Part shown: positions 60,140 to 64,000 of the stretch, one piece after another
Layout of the letters: every line of letters starts with the position of its first letter
Numbering within the stretch: position 1 is the first letter of the stretch
Assembly (NCBI GenBank): GCA_029959085.1
Contig: JARWIR010000016.1
Coordinates: 20,221,499 to 20,285,498, forward strand
Source: Nemophila menziesii
Taxonomy: Eukaryota; Streptophyta; Magnoliopsida; Boraginales; Hydrophyllaceae
DNA length: 64,000 bases
Reading direction: 5' to 3'
Translations under genes and position numbers: made by a program
The notes under the pieces: model-generated
Databases searched by the model: none
Seen by the model: the letters and a program-made list of their open reading frames with translations, nothing else
Told to the model about the DNA's origin: nothing

Positions 60140-61312
60140 AGTAAGCATAGATGATGATCTCGACGAAGCCTTAGCACTTGAATCACAAGAGGAAACCGAA
60201 AATACCACTGGCGAAGTTGCTGCATTAGGATCAAGTATACGAGAACAACTTCGAGAATCAGGTGACATTGAACCAATAAAGCAACCATCCATAATATGTC
60301 CACCTGTTCTCGAAGAAAAACAACTTCCAGATCATCTACGCTATGCATATTTAGGTACAAACAAAACTTTGCCTATTATTATTTCTGCTAACCTTTCATG
60401 TCCTCAAGAAGATAAGCTACTTCATGTGCTTCGCGCTAATAAAGAAACAATTGGATGGACTATTTCCGACATCAAGGGAATTAGTCCTTCCGTTTGCAAA
60501 CATAAAATTATTCTTGAGAATGAAGGAGGGCGGTCTATAGAGGGACAAAGAAGACTCATGCCAGCTATGAAAGAAGTGGTAAGGACAGATGTAATCAAGT
60601 TATTAGACGCGGGAATTATCTATCCGATTGCAAGCAGTGATTAAATAGTCTAGTGCAATGCGTTCCAAAGAAAAGAGGTATTACTACTGTCCTTAATGAT
60701 CAAGGTGAAGCCATACCATCAAGAACAGTTGTGGGGTGGTGAGTATGCATGGATTAACGAAGACTCAACAAAGCTACAAAGAAAGATCACTTCCCCTTAC
60801 CGTTCATTGATCAGATGCTAGACAAACTCGCAGGGAGAGAGTATTATTGTTTTCTTGATGGATATTCAGGTTATAATCAGATTTTTGTGGATCCCCTTGA
60901 TCAACACAAAACAACTTTTACTTGTCCATTTGGCACCTTTGCTTATAGAAGGATGCCGTTTGGTATATACAATTCACCTGCCACGTTCCAGAGGTGCATG
61001 ATGGATATATTTTGGGACATGATTGATAAATATTTGGAGGTTTTTATGGATGATTTTTTGGTGTTTGGAGATAGTTTTTATGATTGTTTGAATAATTTTG
61101 AGAAAGTCCTTGTGATATGTAAAGAAAAAGATCTTGTGCTTAATTGGAAAAAATGCCACTTCATGGTTCAAGAGGAAATTGTGTTGGGACATAAAGTTTC
61201 GAAGGCAGGGATGGAGGTTGATCGTGCTAAAATTGAAGTTATCAAAACATTACCACCTCCAGTTTCTGTGAAAGGAGTGAGAAGTTTCTTGGGTCACGCA
61301 GGATTTTACTGA
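60102..61312 (+). pseudogene. Reverse transcriptase, interrupted
   Basis: The N-terminal part at 60102-60644 (VIKLLDAGIIYPIASS) stops at 60642. After frame changes the core follows at 60815-61312: REYYCFLDGYSGYNQI, FGTFAYRRMPFG and the catalytic FMDDF near 61046. It ends RSFLGHAGFY followed by a TGA where an arginine codon is expected. The frame then runs straight into RNase H. Confidence 0.87.
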
Positions 61313-61860
61313 AGATTTATTAAAGATTTCTCCAAGATTGCCAAACCGCTTTGTTCTTTACTTGAAAAGGATACTCCTTTTTATTTTACTGATGAATGTC
61401 TTCAAGCGTTTGTGACGATTAAGGAGAAGCTAGTTTCCACACCCATTGTTATACCTCCAGATTGGAAAGCTCCGTTTGAACTTATGTGCGATGCAAGTGA
61501 TCACGCAATGGGAGTTGTGCTGGGGCAGAGGAAAGACAAGATTTTCCACACGATTTATTATGCAATTAATACCTTCAATGCTGCACATATGAACTATACA
61601 GTAACAGAGAAAGAGATGTTAGCCGTGGTATATGCTTTTGATAAATTTCGTTCCTATTTGATTGGGAAGAAAACTATTGTATACAGGGATCATTCAGCTA
61701 TCAGATACCTTATGGAGAAAAAGGACGCTAAGTTGCGTCTTATTAGATGGGTACTGTTGCTTAAAGAATTTGACATAGACATTCGAGACCGAAAGGGATG
61801 CGAAAATCAAGTTGCTGATCATTTATCCAGGCTCAAAGGATCTAATGCAAACAAAGAACC
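61313..61860 (+). pseudogene. RNase H domain
   Basis: Same frame as the RT after the [20 protein letters not shown] leads in. The RNase H motifs are [33 protein letters not shown] and DHSAIRYL, with the closing [16 protein letters not shown]. Open over its whole length from 61313; it would degrade the RNA strand of RNA:DNA hybrids. Confidence 0.85.
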
Positions 61861-63213
61861 ATTATTGGTTAAAGAGGTATTCCCTGATGAACAACTTTTT
61901 ACTATTAAGGATGCGTTTGTGCCTTGGTATGCAGATTTAGTCAACCTCATCGTGAGTGGTGTATTCCCTAAGGGCTTCCATCCGCAACAAAGACAGAGGT
62001 TATCTCACCAGTCTAAACAATTCTTTTGGGATGAACCATACCTCTGGATAATTTGTAGTGACCAAGTAGTTAGACGATGTGTCCATGAAGGCGAATGTTG
62101 ATAAGATTATAGCAAGCTGTCATGGATCACCATATGGTGGTCACTTTAAAGGCGATAGAACTGCAGCTAAAATTCTTCAATCCGGTTTCTATTGGCCTAC
62201 CCTACACAGAGATTGTCATCGTTTCGTCCAGTCATGTCAAAGATGCCAATTCACTGGTAATATATCAAAACGGGACGCGATGCAGCTCAACAATATTCTA
62301 GAAGTCGAAATCTTTGATGTATGGGGAATAGATTTCATGGGACCTTTTGTCACCTCCCATGGTAATCTTTATATCTTGCTAGCGGTAGATTATGTGCCAA
62401 AATGTGTAGAAGCAGTGGCAACAGCAAAGAACGATGCTCAAACAGTGATAAAATTCTTAAAATCACATATCTTTACAAGACATGGTACGCCACGTGTTCT
62501 AATCAGCGATAAAGGTACCCATTTCATCAATGTTCAGTCGAGAGCCCTCCTTCATAAGTTTGGAGTGAGACACCGCATTTCAACCGGTTATCATCCACAA
62601 ACTAACGGTCAAGCTGAAGTTTCTAACCGAGAAATAAATCTATTCTTGAGAAGACCGTGAATAAAACGAGGAAAGACTGGTCATTAAAGCTAGATGATGC
62701 TCTCTGGGCTTACAGAACAACATTTAAAACACCAGTTGGGGCATCTCCATATCGCATGGTCTACGACAAAGCATGTCATCTACCTATTGAGATTGAAGCT
62801 CGAGCCTTCCTGGCTATTAAAACTCTGAATCTAAACCCAGAATTGGCCGGGAAACAAAGGTTGATGCAGTTGAACGAGTTGGAGGAGTTTCGTTACCATG
62901 CCTATGAAATTCACGTCCCTACAAGGAGAAAACAAAGAGATGGCATGATAAACGGATCCGTACAAAGCACTTCGGGAGAGGACAAAAGGTTTTATTATAG
63001 AACTCTCAATTCTCGAACTACCCAGGAAAGCTTAAATCCCGCTGGGGAGGACCTTACATTGTTACGAAAGTCACATCTCATGGAGCGATTGAAATTAAAC
63101 ATCCAACCGAGCAAAGGACATTCATGGTGAATGGCCAGCGTTTGAAACGATACCATGACAGTGAAGACTTTGGTCGAGAGGAGACAATCCATCTCGAAGA
63201 GGTACACGTCTAA
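61861..63213 (+). pseudogene. Integrase, frameshifted
   Basis: The HHCC zinc domain is at about 62115-62250 (CHGSPYGGHF to CQRCQ). The DDE core has WGIDFMGP near 62320, LISDKGTHF near 62500 and GQAEVSNREI near 62615. Frame changes occur near 62085, 62657 and 62930. The C-terminal end lies in yet another frame (RWGGPYIVTKV to VNGQRLKRYH) and stops at 63211-63213. This last block is the part retained in the two deleted elements. Confidence 0.86.
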
Positions 63214-64000
63214 CTCAAAGACGTTAAACAAAAGTGCTCTTGGGAGACACCCCTTGTTTTTAATTGCTTTTTAGATTAGTTTTATGTTTTGTAGTGTATA
63301 TTTCTAGTGTATATTTTTAATTGTGTTTACAAGCTAATAGGAGAGAAAGGTAGTGTGTTATTGTGTAGGAAATGAGTTTTAGGTCAAAAAGAAAAACTTG
63401 GGAAAAATTATTTCACTGGCCGGTAGGCCGGTCAAACCACCCGTGTGCCGGTGGGAAGACACGTGCCCACGGGTTGGTGACTCGGGTTCTTTACCGAGAG
63501 TGTATCGAAGATAGGCCAGGCGCACCGGTGTGCCGCTCAGGGCACCAGTATATGCCGGCCAGAGGAAAAACTCGTGCCCACGGGTTTCAAGACTCGGGTA
63601 TTTTGACGGAGTGAGCTTTTGGACAAATCAGCGCACCGATATGCCAGTGAATACCGCCGGTATGCCGGCGGCCAAATCACGTGGCCACGGGTTTTGACTC
63701 GGGTTCATTGCCGAGAGCTTCAAGAAGGAACCACGTCCAACACCGGTATGCCGCCGATTTGGCCGGTATTCCGGTCCGAGGTCGGTTATGAAGAGTTTCT
63801 TTCCTAATCCACTTCTTACCTTATCAAGAGTTAACCCTAGCCTCCTCAACACGAATTTTTCAGACCCAAACCTTATATATAGACCTTGAAGCTTGTATAA
63901 ACCTTCACAATAAACACAACAACATCAATAATCCTCTCCTCCATCCTCCATAAACACAAATTCTTCATCAAATTTATCACACTACACCATAAAACACCAT
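63214..64000 (+). other. 3' non-coding region with palindrome cluster and leader
   Basis: A GC-rich cluster at 63415-63780 holds CCGGTATGCCGG-type palindromes and repeated ACGTGCCCACGGGTT units, alternating with ACTCGGGTT. A TATA-like TTATATATAGACC near 63873 and a CA-rich leader follow to the window end, in the same order as in the deleted elements (7925-8500). Confidence 0.75.

Larger units (their letters stand above)
56252..64000 (+). mobile_element. Long Athila-like Ty3/gypsy element with full gag-pol, degenerate; 3' end outside window
   Basis: 5' LTR (56252-57848), primer site, gag with zinc knuckle, protease, RT, RNase H, integrase, then a 3' non-coding region. This is the full domain order of the Ty3/gypsy superfamily. 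Every ORF carries at least one stop or frameshift, so this copy is inactive. Large parts of its LTR match those of 3790-12254 and the solo LTR at 18435. The left flank is CTACA (56247-56251); the right flank is not visible. Confidence 0.9.

Noticed and set aside
1..64000. tRNA genes, rRNA genes, CRISPR arrays, bacterial-style operons
   Set aside because: None seen. tRNA-like A/B boxes belong to SINEs and lack a full cloverleaf; the repeats are LTRs, microsatellites and transposon ends.

Overview
The window looks like nuclear DNA from a flowering plant, most likely a eudicot. It is AT-rich and holds four intron-containing genes of typical plant families: a GDSL esterase/lipase, a SIP-type aquaporin, an organellar CLPX unfoldase and a plastid-targeted small cupin. 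Most of the remaining sequence is transposable elements in nested layers. The species cannot be named from sequence alone.

Layout. 1-14090: an old plant L1-type LINE, full of stops and frameshifts. It is split inside its reverse transcriptase by a younger Athila-like Ty3/gypsy element (3790-12254) with both LTRs and a perfect 5-bp target duplication. About 14.3-21.2 kb: minus-strand remains of a CACTA (En/Spm) transposon, interrupted by a solo Athila-type LTR (18435-19991) and an LTR fragment (21177-21671). 21.7-25.5 kb: a hAT-like remnant, a second LINE remnant, a microsatellite bounded by inverted repeats, and a hAT-like element with an internal tandem duplication. 25884-29792: the convergent GDSL and SIP genes, with a SINE in a GDSL intron. 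29.8-34.2 kb: intergenic DNA with SINE relics and an LTR remnant. 34169-47355: a rearranged pile of Athila-type LTRs in both orientations, ending in a second internally deleted element that carries a hAT-like insertion with a perfect 8-bp target duplication. 47.4-50.3 kb: intergenic, with a possible CACTA fragment. 50346-54560: the convergent CLPX and cupin genes. 54.6-56.25 kb: another LTR/gag remnant. 56252 to the window end: a long Athila-like element with gag, protease, RT, RNase H and integrase, all interrupted by stops or frameshifts; its 3' LTR lies outside the window.

The strongest observation concerns the Athila-like elements. The copies at 3790-12254 and 40211-47355 lack RT, RNase H and the integrase core at the same place. 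In both, the end of the protease runs in one reading frame into a short integrase C-terminal tail. This points to one ancestral deletion that was then copied, that is, a non-autonomous family. The longer element at 56252 has closely similar LTR stretches and is a relative of the kind that could once have supplied the missing enzymes. All three internal regions share a GC-rich cluster of CGGTATACCG-like palindromes followed by a promoter-like leader, and the two deleted copies carry several polypurine-tract-like motifs besides the one next to the 3' LTR.
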